From: Anoplopoma fimbria
Lineage: Eukaryota; Chordata; Actinopteri; Perciformes; Anoplopomatidae
DNA: 64,000 nt
Assembly: GCF_027596085.1 (NCBI RefSeq)
Contig: NC_072465.1
Span: 21,162,707-21,226,706 of the forward strand
Reading direction: 5' to 3'
Shown here: piece after piece, positions 53,455-64,000 of the stretch
How the letters are laid out: each line of letters starts with the position of its first letter
How positions within the stretch are numbered: the first letter of the stretch is position 1
The notes under the pieces: generated by a model
The model's input: only the letters and a program-made list of their open reading frames with translations
What the model was told of the DNA's origin: nothing
Databases searched by the model: none
Position numbers and translations under genes: made by a program

Positions 53455-53806
53455 CAGATTGATACCATTCTTTGTCTCGCACAAAGACTGGAGGCAGATG
53501 GAAACAGCTAGCCTAGTGCTGTTCAACGTTTCCAAAAAACTAACCTACCAGCCCCTCTAAATATCACAAATGAACACTTATTTTTGGGGTTTACAAAATA
53601 AATCACAGTGATTACCTCAAAAATTGAAGCGTGACAGCAAGAATTTACAGTTTTTGTCCTAGGAGGAATCCATCATTTTCTTGAGTCTATTCTGATAGGC
53701 GACTTCTTGTAAAACTGCAAATCTTTGTTGTTTACATTTAGTTTTATTAATCTATTAAACAAATAAAATGGCCACGTTAATTGGTGAGTTTTAGAAATGC
53801 TTGTAG
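53455..53806. repeat. Head-to-head pair of a dispersed repeat
   Basis: The left half has AAAGACTGGAGGCAGATGGA, AACAGCTAGCCTAGTGCTG, then CCTACCAGCCCCTCTAAA (53544). The right half (53745-53806) has ATTAAACAAATAAAATGG and TTAATTGGTGAGTTTTAGAA followed by TGCTTGTAG, roughly the reverse complement of the left half's end. The AAGACTGGA..CAG..GGAAACAGCTAGCCT phrase is familiar from teleost repeats. Confidence 0.5.
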
Positions 53807-54293
53807 AAAATGTAATCATATTTCATTAAAATAGTCTTTTTTAATCCTCTTCAAAATTGTTTGTTATATTTGTTGAAATTCTCATTACATCCCAACATCA
53901 ATTCATCAATTGCTCGGACAGGAAACAATGAATAAAAAAATGAATAGAAAAAGAAAATTGCAGGACTGTAATAAGGGCTGAATGAAATGATTGGACGGGC
54001 TACCTGCCTTGCACGTCAGTTTTTCACATGCTGCTAACCTGACAGCTGTAAATACTAACAGGGAAGGGCCGTCAGTGTTGCTGACTTTCTCGCGACATCT
54101 AGCACCTGGAGCTAGTGCTGCTAGTAGCATTCATTGGAAAAGAGTTGGCAACACTAGACTTTGTTTTTTGGTTGGAAATGTTTTAAAGTTTAGCGCAATC
54201 TTGCTAGTTTCTTAAGATTACCACCCCTAGCTTTAAAGGGCACTTCAGAGTCAGAGTTCTGTGTGTCACGTAATTGCCCAATAATTGCAATAG

Positions 54294-54855
54294 CTGACAT
54301 ATTTCATAAATAAGGAGTCTCAGCCAAAAGCAGAAAAACAACCTGCTTCTTTTGTAACATAGTATCTTCATATTTTACACCTACAAATACTGCTATCACA
54401 ATTACAGGAATAACTACCAAAGTGATTTAGGTTTACAATTAACAAATCAAGAAAAACAGATCATTCAAACTGTTTATTTAAAAAACGCTAAGAAAATAAA
54501 GCTTAAAATATTCTCTGGCAAAATGTACAAATATGTTTCTCACACATAATAAATAGCTATTCTTAGCTCAAGGAATGCATAATCTATAATCATTCAAATC
54601 ACTGACTGATTATAGATTATACAAATGGGCTACATGTTTTTGGGCAAATTACTTCTTTATTGGAGTTTTTCAGTTAAGATAGTTTTAAGATACTAATATA
54701 AAATGTAGTATAATACCACAAGAGGATTCAATTTTAAGAACCTTAAGAGTAATACCTTTAAAAAATCGAATAGCTTGGCTCAGCATGCCTCTGTGCTGTT
54801 GATCTACTGTCTTACCATAATGGAGAGCGTTTTGACATTTAAGCTATCTTAAAAA
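54294..54855 (+). repeat. Direct duplication, copy 2
   Basis: Near-identical to 51009-51549 in the same orientation, with the copies about 2.7 kb apart. Differences include an extra TCTCAGCCAAAAGCAG-like insertion at about 54317-54332 and a left hairpin arm at 54579-54591. High similarity implies a recent event or gene conversion. Confidence 0.95.
54579..54620. other. Perfect 13-bp inverted repeat (hairpin) in duplication copy 2
   Basis: The left arm ATAATCTATAATC (54579-54591), a 16-base loop, and the right arm GATTATAGATTAT (54608-54620) are exact reverse complements. In copy 1 only the right arm exists (51301-51313). AT-rich and not followed by a T run, so not a terminator. Confidence 0.9.
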
Positions 54856-55756
54856 AACATTGTCTTCAACTTTCATTCTTTATTTTGTTCAGCTACACTG
54901 AAGAGTAGATTTATGTTTAAGTTGTGTTTAGTAAGAGTGCGTCGTAAACAAAAGGTGAGGGAAATCAAAAAAAATAAAAATAGGTGGACTCAAGTGTCAT
55001 AGTAGGAAAATAAACAGAGATGACGGATGCGATATGAAAATATCATTCTTCAGCTTGTGGTTTGATGCTGGCTGCAGATTCATAGGATGAAAGGAGGATG
55101 AATTGTCACCAACAGGCCTGTGTTTGGGTGAAAGGATCCATGGGGGCTGTTTGATGTCTGTTCAGCTCACAGTGAATCATATCTCACCTTATTGTGTTCA
55201 CACAGAGTTTTCAAAATTGGATCACAGTTGAGTTTTATCTTTGAATGTAGATCACTATTATTAGGAAGCATTAGATAGGAGGACTACACCCTCACTGAGT
55301 CTCGCCGTCTGTCTTTTCTGTTCCTCTGCACATTTGCATTTATTCTTTACTGTCTTTTGGAGCAAATAAGGCAGCCTCACAGAATATGTTATTCTTTTCC
55401 TGTTCAGAAAAAGCCTTTCAGCAAGGCTTTTTATGATAGTTTTGCCTTTCTAACATTAATAAAAAAATGTATGGTGCTGCGTCAACTTTCTGGAGAAATA
55501 TGTTTTTTTTATCTCTTTGTGACTAAAGCCCCTTTGAACTGCACTTTCACAGGAATCTGTTGCATCCAAGTACACTCGCTCCACCTCACTCCCTCCCCCA
55601 CTAAAGAGGCATTTGAAATGTAAACTGTAAACTGTTTTTTTATATTTACTTTCTTGTTCCCATTGAGTGGATCTGAGCAGAAAATCTAACCTCTGTTTCT
55701 TTTCGTTCTTGTCCTTTTTTTTTCCTTCTCTGCATCGATTGCTTCTCTTTTCTTAG

Positions 55757-55874
55757 CTAATTCACACTATCAGTGTGGTGGATAGAGACGAACCACAATC
55801 TGGTCATCGCTTTTACTTCACCTTGGCCCCTGAAGCCTCCGGCAATCGACACTTCACCCTCTGGGATGTCAAAG
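55757..55874 (+). CDS. cdh22: cdh22-like exon (canonical exon 10): EC5, first half
   Basis: The acceptor is CTTTTCTTAG and the donor AAAG|GTGAGA. The exon is 118 bases, the usual size, phase 0 to phase 1. The reading is LIHTISVVDRDEPQSGHRFY, then FTLAPEASGNRHFTLWDVK. DRDEP is the calcium-ligand motif of EC5. VVDRDEPQ.GHRFYF is a strong match to what I remember of cadherin-22 and differs from the DKDD type of cdh10, cdh11 and cdh20. The final G plus AC of the next exon makes the Asp of DNTAG. Confidence 0.92.
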
Positions 55875-58800
55875 GTGAGAGAGCAAAAGTCTTATAATGG
55901 GGGTTATTGACAAAGTAGCATATTTTTGTAGCTGTTCTGTTCACATTGTCAGCATTATTTGATTTTTAGGGTATGATGGTACTAAGCAGGGGTCCATAAG
56001 AATGGTTTTAAGATTTTTTTGTCAGTGGGTGTGTACGCATGTTAAACGTGCACAGTTACAGCAACATTGTGCTTGACTGAAAAGTCACGATGAAGCCCAT
56101 ACAGATGGGTTTCAGATCCCCTCACTCTTTTCCTGAGTAATTGGCAATGTGAGTTTGGTGAAATGCTTGAGGGCATTCTGCAAATGTAGACCTGAAGACA
56201 ATATTGAGTTTATTTAAAATACTGCAGCTCTGAAGACTTAGAATTATTCCTGAGTATTTTGACAGTGTCTTAGTTACCTAATTCAGGTGCCAGATGTTTG
56301 ATTTTTTTAGAACAAAGACAATTCATAGAGTACACTACCAGAAGATTTTACAAATCACAGGAGTCTTTTAAAAGTAAAAGGACAATTGTTTTATTTTTTC
56401 TGTCATACATGTTCCTGTCCTCCTAGCAGCATTATACAATTAGAAAGTATTACATGCCATTGCATGTCATACACCATTTTGAGTTTATAATATTTTTTTA
56501 CAGCATCAGCGTTTTATATTAGTGACATTTTCTCTCTTTTTTGAACACTTTTTAACACAGAATATTTCCTTGATTCATCTAATAGAATGTTAACAGCTAA
56601 CATCATTTTCTCAGGCGTCATCATGAAAATTGCATTTAGTATTAAAACCATACACGTGCTGTATCTGCACATTGTAAGGAAACATTAAAATCACCGTGCT
56701 CCCCAGTGATGACATTGCTTTGTCAGGAAGATTATTTTTTTTCATGCTTGTCTGTGTTTTTGCAAACGCTCTTTCAGATGCCTCGTTTAGAGATGTGTAC
56801 CAAAGTGAATGTGACATCTGGTTAAATCAAGATTGATCTGACACCAGTAAAATGTCAGGGGAGCAGGCCTAGCAAGGGAAATGTCACCGCATGAAGGCTG
56901 CGAGGCCGACTGCAGCCCCTTTACATGCATGTGAATGGATACATAAATATGGGACTTGTGTAAAGTACACACACACACTGTACACACATATGCATAGACC
57001 AGCATGAAGAAGTATGACAACAGTGTCCCTCCGGCTATTTCATTCTCTCCCACACACAAATAACGAACACACGCACACACACACACAAACGGAAACATCA
57101 TCTACTTTTCTTTGTTAAAATTTTCCACCATAACCTCTGGTTGCGTATATGTTGATGACTAGAGAGAATGATTCATAATCACAGTATATTCATGCCTAGA
57201 TATAAAAATGTCACTATTTACCCTATTTACCCAACATACAAATACGCAAATTATTACATACATTTGTTTACATATATGTATACACACACATAAATGCCAC
57301 TGTAGACTGTATGTATTTTAGAGAAAGACAAACAGAACCCTGCATAGACTTTTGATCCTCCCACCCCTCTTTTTTTCACTATGGTGTCTCTTTTCATTGA
57401 CACATTTGTCAACCTGTCACTTTCAATCTGTCACATCATGGCCTCACATAGCGTTCTGTCTCCACGTGTCTTGACACAAAGTGATGAAAAGTCTTGTTTC
57501 CCTCCCTTGTTCCTTAATTCTTTTAAGAGGCTGAAGCAGTCTGTAGAGCAAAACCTCATCTTTACCAAATACACTTTGCGGTTACATGACAACCTGCCTC
57601 CATGTTACCTGGAAAATGTCCTACGTTATGCTTAAAAATAAATCTCATATTATATGAAGCTGAAAGGAAAAAAAGGAATTCATTTTTAAATGGATTACCT
57701 TTACTTGTGTCTGAAGCCTTTGTGAAAATTCTTGCAGTTATTATTTTATTTTCTAAGGGTTTATCAGTCTTTCACAACATTTCAAAAACCTTTTTACACA
57801 TGTGCTACTGTGGGTCACATTTAGAAAGCCGGAATGGCAAGGCTAAAGTAAAACAACATCTGGAAGAAGTCATAGTTTTCAGCACAACAGCCACACAGAA
57901 TGTTGTTCATGTAATGCTATACTGTACATGTCCTCACGTTTCTCTTCACTCATTTTGTTTTGTTTTACTGCATTTCTTTTCTGTGACTTTGTGCCTCTAA
58001 CTGAGTACAAAATATGAAGAAACTTTTTTAATATATTGTGGCAGACGTTCAAGTTCAAGTTAAAGATTGTCATCAAAAGAAAACCCCCAAAATGCATTGA
58101 ATGACCATTGCTTCCGGGTGGCCATGAGACCGCTAATTGCATCCAGTTTCCTTCAAGCAGTCAACTTTGCTTTTTAAAACTATTACCACGGTCTTTCCCT
58201 TACCTTAACAAAGTACTTCTTTTTAGTATGTGGCTCTTAATATCAGTCTTTTTGTTAGTCAACTTCTTATTAACTACTTTTGGATAAAGGTGGATGTGGG
58301 AGGTTGTTCTAATCAAACAAGTATGTACAGCCAAGTATTGAAGTTTGTTGGTTTTGATTCAAAAACAACACAGGATGCCTCAGTCTATAAGTATTCACAC
58401 TGTTTGTTTTGAAGAGAATATTTTTCTAAAGCAGACAGCCATGGTGGAAAATGCTGTGTTAAAGTCAAAAGGACAAACTCAGGGGCGTAACGTTCCCGCA
58501 CATAAACAGTAATATGAAGATTGTTCTACATGTGCCAGAAGAGCTCTAGGGCGACATGGATAACAGTGATATATGCTCTGGGAGATGGATTGCTTGGTAT
58601 CTGCAAGTCTACTCACAAAGCTTCTCTGACTCTATTTGTCATAGCCTCCTCCTGCATTCTGTGTTACATTTATCTATGTCTCCGGGAGAAGGCTCATATA
58701 TACAAACACAGGTGAAGTTTAATTTCAAGCAGTGGCTCACTCATTTTCTCTCCTGTTGTTGTTTAAAGAAAAGAAAAGGACACATGATAAATGTTAATAG

Positions 58801-59230
58801 CACAAAAGCAGTTATCCTCCACGGTGAAATCATTCAACCTCAAGTTTTACTTGACAATCCTGGCCAGAGCCCTTGAACTATGCATTACAGCAAATGATTT
58901 ATTCAGACTATGTATACGAGGATGGTACTTTTCTGTAATTTTCTTCAGTTATTTTCATTGTAATTTTTGAATCATATGGCAAACAAATTACATTGTCAAG
59001 TGTCAATGTTGAAAACAATGATTTGTCCTGACATTTTGGTAATGTCAAAGAAGTCTGCAAGATCAAAACTACCACTTTTGTTCTACTTCCATCAGTACAC
59101 AGTTGATTAGAATAAAGAAAATCAGTTGGCAAGCAAAGAGGTTTTGTTCTTAAGTCGCTCATGTGTTATCCTCTGCTTTTCCTTGTCTCTCTGACCCCCA
59201 CCCTCCGAAACACTCACACCACCCACCCAG
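55875..59230 (+). other. cdh22: Intron within EC5 (3.4 kb)
   Basis: GTGAGA donor and CCCAG acceptor. A few CA-rich patches (56968-57088) are present, but no gene or mobile element is recognised. Confidence 0.85.
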
Positions 59231-59380
59231 ACAACACAGCTGGCATCCGGACCCAGCGGTCAGGCTTTAACCGCCATGAGCAGAATGTGTACTTCCTGCC
59301 TATCCTGGTGGTTGACAGTGGACCTCCTTCCCTGAGCTCCACAGGCACCCTGACCATTCATGTCTGTGGCTGCGACACAG
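59231..59380 (+). CDS. cdh22: cdh22-like exon (first part of canonical exon 11): EC5 end
   Basis: The acceptor is CCACCCAG, a weak cytosine-rich tract, and the donor ACAG|GTGAGA. The exon is 150 bases, phase 1 to phase 1. It encodes NTAGIRTQRSGFNRHEQNVY, then FLPILVVDSGPPSLSSTG and TLTIHVCGCDT, with two of the EC5 cysteines in VCGCD. In the type II genes I remember, this stretch and the following 102-base exon form one exon of 252 bases; here a 343-base intron divides them just after VCGCDT. The sum 150 + 102 = 252 supports both border choices. Confidence 0.92.
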
Positions 59381-59723
59381 GTGAGATCTACTGAAGGAGC
59401 TGCACAATTATTACCATGGTCATCAATGTCACCTCCATGGTCATCAGCAGCAGTGCTAAAAAGGTCATCTGCATGCTATTGTTTTGCTTAGCAAACAGTT
59501 CTTATCAGCTTATATTTGTGGAAAACAATAAACACAAGGGCACAAATCTGCAGACAAAAGGCCATCAACAGGGATTTCAGAGAGGTGAAATATAATATAT
59601 GCACGATAAAAAAAAATGTTTTTCTTTTGATAAAAACAGTGCTTAATCTTTATCCAATGAAGTGACTCATAACTAGGTTTCAATCTGTACAGTAAATACA
59701 TTTTCTTTTCTTTTGCAACATAG
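59381..59723 (+). other. cdh22: 343-base intron splitting the EC5/transmembrane exon
   Basis: GTGAGA donor and CATAG acceptor, phase 1. It interrupts coding sequence that I remember as uninterrupted in several type II cadherins. Reading straight through would place in-frame stops right after the donor (GAG ATC TAC TGA), so it must be removed for the protein to reach the membrane. Confidence 0.85.
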
Positions 59724-59825
59724 AGGGAGCCATCCAGTCCTGCAATGCCACAGCCTATGTAATGAGTGCTGCTCTCAGCCCAGGGGCACTCATAGCACTT
59801 CTGGTCTGCATGCTCATCCTCATAG
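59724..59825 (+). CDS. cdh22: cdh22-like exon (second part of canonical exon 11): membrane-proximal segment and start of transmembrane helix
   Basis: The acceptor is TTTGCAACATAG and the donor CATAG|GTAAGC. The exon is 102 bases, phase 1 to phase 1. It reads EGAIQSCNATAYVMSAALSP and then GALIALLVCMLILI, which is the last EC5 cysteine, an N-glycosylation sequon (NAT), and about the first 13 residues of the membrane helix. The family's last exon continues the helix and carries the p120-catenin and beta-catenin binding regions. No such sequence follows before base 64000, so the terminal intron is longer than 4.17 kb. Confidence 0.9.
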
Positions 59826-61536
59826 GTAAGCAGATGGATCTACTCGTGTATGTATGTACTGATGGATGAATAAGGATATAAATGTATTGCTGTATGATGG
59901 ATGACTAGACTGATGGAAAAGCACAATTCATTAGTAATGCTTTTTCGGCGTCATTGCTAAGTCCAACTACTCCGGCAAAGACCACCACAAGCATTATATT
60001 CAATAGTGGTATGTGTAAGTAAAAAGGCAACACTGAGGTCTGAACCTAAAGACACAACATGTCTAATGCTCATAAAATCATGCAATCAAGCATGTGTCTT
60101 TAAATGGATTGAACACTTTTAAGTTATCTATACTTCACGAATGAAATTGCACATGCAGTGGCAGAAAAACCAAGTCGAATGACATAAAACAAGATCAATT
60201 TTTCATCTGCCTTTCATGAGTGGCTTTTCCTGTTGAACATTTTGTTGCTGCTTTTCTGAAGAGAAAGCTTTTGTTTAAACAAGAGCACAGATGATGCCTG
60301 GGTTTATGAATGATATCAAGGCACTTTGATCCTCGGAACACAGACGGAGATGGAATGAATGGAAGTGAAGGTGGGTAAGGTTAGAGAGAGCAAACAGGCA
60401 AAAGAGCTGCCTCAGCACTTGTAAAGCCCTGGAACAGCAGGCTTTAAATAGACGTGGCTTTCCAGACATTCTCTGATTTTTATACACAGACACGTACACA
60501 CTCGCCAACATGCACATGCATGCTCACGCTCACCCTCTCAGAGCCCGAAGAGGTTTAGTATTGTCAAATGTAAAAAATTTATGAGCAAGCTTTGAGTTCT
60601 CCCCCCTCTGCATGTCTCAGCATCCCACTCCTCATTGACAGAAAGAAACGACAGCGCTGTCACGGTGTTTTGTTTGCCCCACTCGCGCCTACACCCGTTT
60701 TACATTGTGCAGGCAGTGAATGATGGATGATGTGACACCCGGCAGCTTTAACTGTGACTTACATTGCTATCTATTTCTTTGAAGAGCCTTTCTAATGAGA
60801 GTTGTTAAAGCTCTGTCTACATTAACCAAACCATCTACTGAAGTGAACTTCAAAAGCAGAGCATCATTTATTCATTGTGGTTTTAAAAGCCACAACAAAA
60901 TTGTTGTGTACAAATCTAAGGCATCCTCTGCTGGCTATAAAAAACTGTGTTTGCAGTGGATTGTGGTTTGGGTGTTCTGGGATAGATGGCATCCACTCAA
61001 AGGCTGTTGTTTCAAAACAATTGTCTGGTCTTAAAACCTGTGGAAAGGTAGACACTGTGCAGGAGAATAAAGTCACCTGGTGCAAAGATTAATTTTCATT
61101 GCCGTGGTGATTTGGATGAAACCATTATGCAGAGAAACACGCTGATGCTAAAGGCTGTTGTGAGTGAACTATTTTGATAATTCTTCATGATTTGGACAAT
61201 TTTGACTCGATAAATGAAATGATGCAACGTTGATTCCAATAGTGTCAGTGACTATAATCAGTGCTAAGTCAATGCCACTTTGAGTGATTGATAGATGGGT
61301 AGGAAATTGACTGAACAGGCCTAATTGAAGCACTGAAGGACAGTCAAAGTCGGAGTGCCTGGCTTCTGCCAGTCATCATGTGGGCAGCGCAGTCTCCGGG
61401 CTGTGGGGTCTGGTGTCAGGGGGATGAGCAGTGTTTTCACAACTATCATGTGGTGTGAATAACAGACCGGTCAGAGGCATGTGGCAGCAATCTTATCGAT
61501 TGCACATTGCCCAACACTCTCCCTTTCCTGCTTTAC

Positions 61537-61540
<4 letters not shown>

Positions 61541-61591
<51 letters not shown>
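61541..61591 (+). repeat. (CA)n microsatellite, 51 bp
   Basis: A pure CA run, 146 bases before another one in the terminal intron. Confidence 0.97.
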
Positions 61592-61593
<2 letters not shown>

Positions 61594-61727
61594 AAAAACA
61601 CAAACACAGTGCGTATCTGATTGTGCATGGGAAGCACACATCCACACCCTTAGACAAATCACTCCTTACCTATAAACTGCAATGTAATCCGTTCTCTCAA
61701 CGTGCAATTACTGTTTGTTCCTTTTCT

Positions 61728-61736
<9 letters not shown>

Positions 61737-61811
<75 letters not shown>

Positions 61812-61815
61812 ACAC
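61737..61815 (+). repeat. (CA)n microsatellite, about 79 bp, one interruption
   Basis: A CA run preceded by a short CT run (from about 61728) and interrupted by CAGACA near 61806. Confidence 0.97.
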
Positions 61816-63883
61816 CTTCCGCACACACAGCATCTACCTAACCAGCCAGCCTGCCTGCACTCCCTCTCTCCAGAGGCTCAACCGCCTCTATAACATCAAT
61901 TTTTGGATGATGAGAAAAATGAAAACAAATTTCTGCCTAATTACCTTACAAACAAACAGTCCCTCCATCAGTTCATTTATAGGCCTGATGTGATGAATCC
62001 ATTCCACTGCGTCGCAGCATCTGCATGCATCCATTCCAATTACCTCCCATCTGCTTGTGATGAACTCCTGGGTGGGGGCAACCAGCGCAGCCCAAGGGTA
62101 AATTAACTGTCTTGTCAGGAACGCTTATTATAGCATATGTACACAAGGGGACCAGCTTTGTATGTATAGGAGGCAGCTATGCACAGGTGCATATGCTTCC
62201 TACATAGGTAAGCTCTGTACATGGTGTTGTATTAACGTTGCCTAAGGCATGCTTATCTCCAATAGAATAAATAGGTTTCCAATAGCTTACAGTGTAAGCG
62301 TCTGTGTCCCTAATAGGCAGTGACACTCACAGACACTGTTATCAGTGAGGAAAGCTTTTTCAGAAGTGAGGTTATCTGATATAGACTGAACTGCCACCTA
62401 CCGTCACTCCTTTAATACTATTTCCTGAAAAAGCAGCAGATCTGCACATATAAGGGAGTTCATACCATCAAGTTTTCTACCTCCTATTACTCTCCTCATT
62501 AGTCTGAATTTAGTGTAATTGTCTTACTGCTTAATTAGTATGCATGGCAGTGTGCGCCGCAATTTACCACAAACCGTGACTGTTTCTTCCACCCAGTGGC
62601 AATTAATTCACCCCATTCATGGAGGAGAAGAATAAACACAATGGTTACAGACAACACACTCCCAATGGAGCCCAGCAAACAATGTGAGGGGAGAACAAGT
62701 GTACATTATCAGTCAGAGATACTGCTTAAGTCCCCATTCAAGATCAACAAGGCTCTTTAGACTGGCACAGCTCTTTAGGCAAGGAACACACCGGGCATTT
62801 TCACTCCACAAGTTGGCCATTTAAGCCAAATGAAGACAATTACCAGGAACAGCAACAAGTCATTTGTGCAGATAATATGTTTGAAACTGATGTTTTTGGG
62901 TTGATTTTTGCTCTTTTCTACGGAGAAAAACACTAATGGAAGGCGTTGAAAGGAAAAAGGTGAAGCACGGTGTTTTATAGCCACATCCTGATTTCCAGGG
63001 TCACTTTGAAAGAGTGCATTTGTCCATGGGCTTTTTCAACGCATACTAATGTGCTTTCACATGTGTGAACATCCTGTACAGGGCACATAAAGTCATGACA
63101 TTGATTTTGCAACACTGTGAAACGATGTGGGCATATCTCATTTTCACAATTGATAGGTGTTCTGGTGGGTTCAGAGCTTGAAACAATGTCCCAGGCAGCA
63201 CAGGCTCCGTTATAATTGATAGTCTTTTTATCTCTGTGGGCTTGTAGGCATTTGTTTAGGCAACAGTCTATCTGTTCTAGAAGATGCATGGTGCCCACTG
63301 GTTAATGATCCATCTAAATGTCCCTTCACTGGCATCCCTTTAGAGTAGTTGCTCATTGTCCCTGCTAAAGGGAAGAAAAAGGATTTGTTCAACTGTTTCT
63401 TGAAACAGTTGAACAGTCCACTGGCCACAGGAAACACATCCTGCTGCTAATCAAAGCTCAATAATTAAGGACAAACATATTCATCTCTTCATCTGAGAGC
63501 TTTGTACTTTTTTGTCACAGAAATGAATTATTAATAACACGTTTTTTTTATCATCAATAGAGTTTTTCTCAGCATGTATGACATTTTCTTGAAGGCCACT
63601 CGTATCTCACTTAATAATTCAGTTGATATTGTGAAGTGGGAGAACAGAAAAAACTAATATTTTGATTAGTAATCCATCATAGAGAAGAGAATGAATGAAC
63701 TGATCTACTACCAGCTACTGTGAATCCATGTATTCTGGCACATAGGTTTGTAATCATTCAATTGATGTAATTTTTTTTGCACAATTTTAGTGACACAAAT
63801 ATTATGATGATGTCAATCATTTTTAACATTTTGTATCATGGTTGTATTTACCACGTACTGCATATCAATCCTTCTTTTCTTAT

Positions 63884-64000
63884 TACAGTTTTTCACAATT
63901 GTTAACACACGTTTCTCAAAACAATAACGGCTTTCTCAAAACTGCACACACAAAACTGAAAACCTCACACACAAAATGCTAAACCTGACACTCCCTTTGC
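63884..64000. repeat. Probable edge of a dispersed repeat cut by the window end
   Basis: Begins TACAGTTTTTCACAATTGTT and continues as an A/C-rich series with repeated CTCAAAAC and CACACACAAAA phrases. It differs from the flanking intron in composition and looks like a transposon terminus, but the other end is outside the window. Confidence 0.35.

Larger units (their letters stand above)
42477..55756 (+). other. cdh22: Intron between EC5 exons (13.3 kb)
   Basis: GTAAGT donor and TCTTAG acceptor. Contains (AC)n tracts at 45966-46050 and 49318-49371, a (CT)n run at 50584-50607, a GGGGAC-type repeat at 47128-47235, a direct duplication (51009-51549 and 54294-54855), and between its copies a head-to-head pair of a dispersed repeat (53455-53806). 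No exon is recognised. Confidence 0.82.
59826..64000 (+). other. cdh22: Start of the terminal intron (runs off the window)
   Basis: It begins with the GTAAGC donor. Two long (CA)n tracts (61541-61591, 61737-61815) lie inside. No sequence for the rest of the membrane helix or an acidic catenin-binding tail is seen. The last 117 bases resemble the edge of a dispersed repeat. Confidence 0.75.

Noticed and set aside
54579..54620. A terminator or regulatory RNA hairpin
   Set aside because: This is eukaryotic intron DNA, the stem is AT-rich and arose as a difference between duplicate copies.

Overview
This is vertebrate nuclear DNA, almost certainly from a teleost fish. Small exons with GT..AG borders sit in AT-rich introns of up to 15 kb. 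There are many long (CA)n/(TG)n microsatellites and decayed copies of repeat types familiar from fish genomes. Nothing looks bacterial, and I see no operon, CRISPR array or rRNA.

The only gene I can support is the middle of one classical type II cadherin gene on the + strand, best matched to cdh22 (cadherin-22, PB-cadherin). Ten consecutive coding exons lie at 7049-7343, 22722-22841, 25736-25903, 27750-27931, 28021-28277, 32495-32631, 42355-42476, 55757-55874, 59231-59380 and 59724-59825. Splice phases agree at every junction. Joined, they make 1651 bases (550 codons plus one base) without a stop, running from EC1 through EC5 into the first part of the transmembrane helix. The signal peptide, prodomain and N-terminal adhesive strand must be encoded before base 1 or in an unrecognised exon. 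The rest of the helix and the catenin-binding tail must lie beyond base 64000. Together the exons encode a calcium-dependent adhesion ectodomain with the expected DxND, LDRE and DxD/DAD motifs.

Region by region: 1-7048 is non-coding, with a tRNA-like dispersed repeat (4145-4370) and an LTR-end fragment (6553-6660). The 15.4-kb intron at 7344-22721 holds a broken, internally deleted Ty3/gypsy retrotransposon on the - strand (about 12695-13930), a second dispersed-repeat copy and several simple repeats. 22722-32494 is the densest exon block (EC2 to EC4). The 4.2-kb intron there contains a 207-bp inverted-repeat element (31308-31514). Two large introns follow (32632-42354 and 42477-55756). The second carries a direct duplication of about 550 bp (51009-51549 and 54294-54855) that differs by a hairpin-making change. 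55757-59825 encodes EC5 and the start of the membrane helix, and 59826-64000 is intron.

I found no clearly new biological system. The most notable points are an intron that splits what I remember as a single 252-bp type II cadherin exon into 150 + 102 bp, the hairpin difference between the duplicate copies, and the retroelement deletion joining a gag-like end to RNase H. Family assignments rest on remembered protein families and were not searched.
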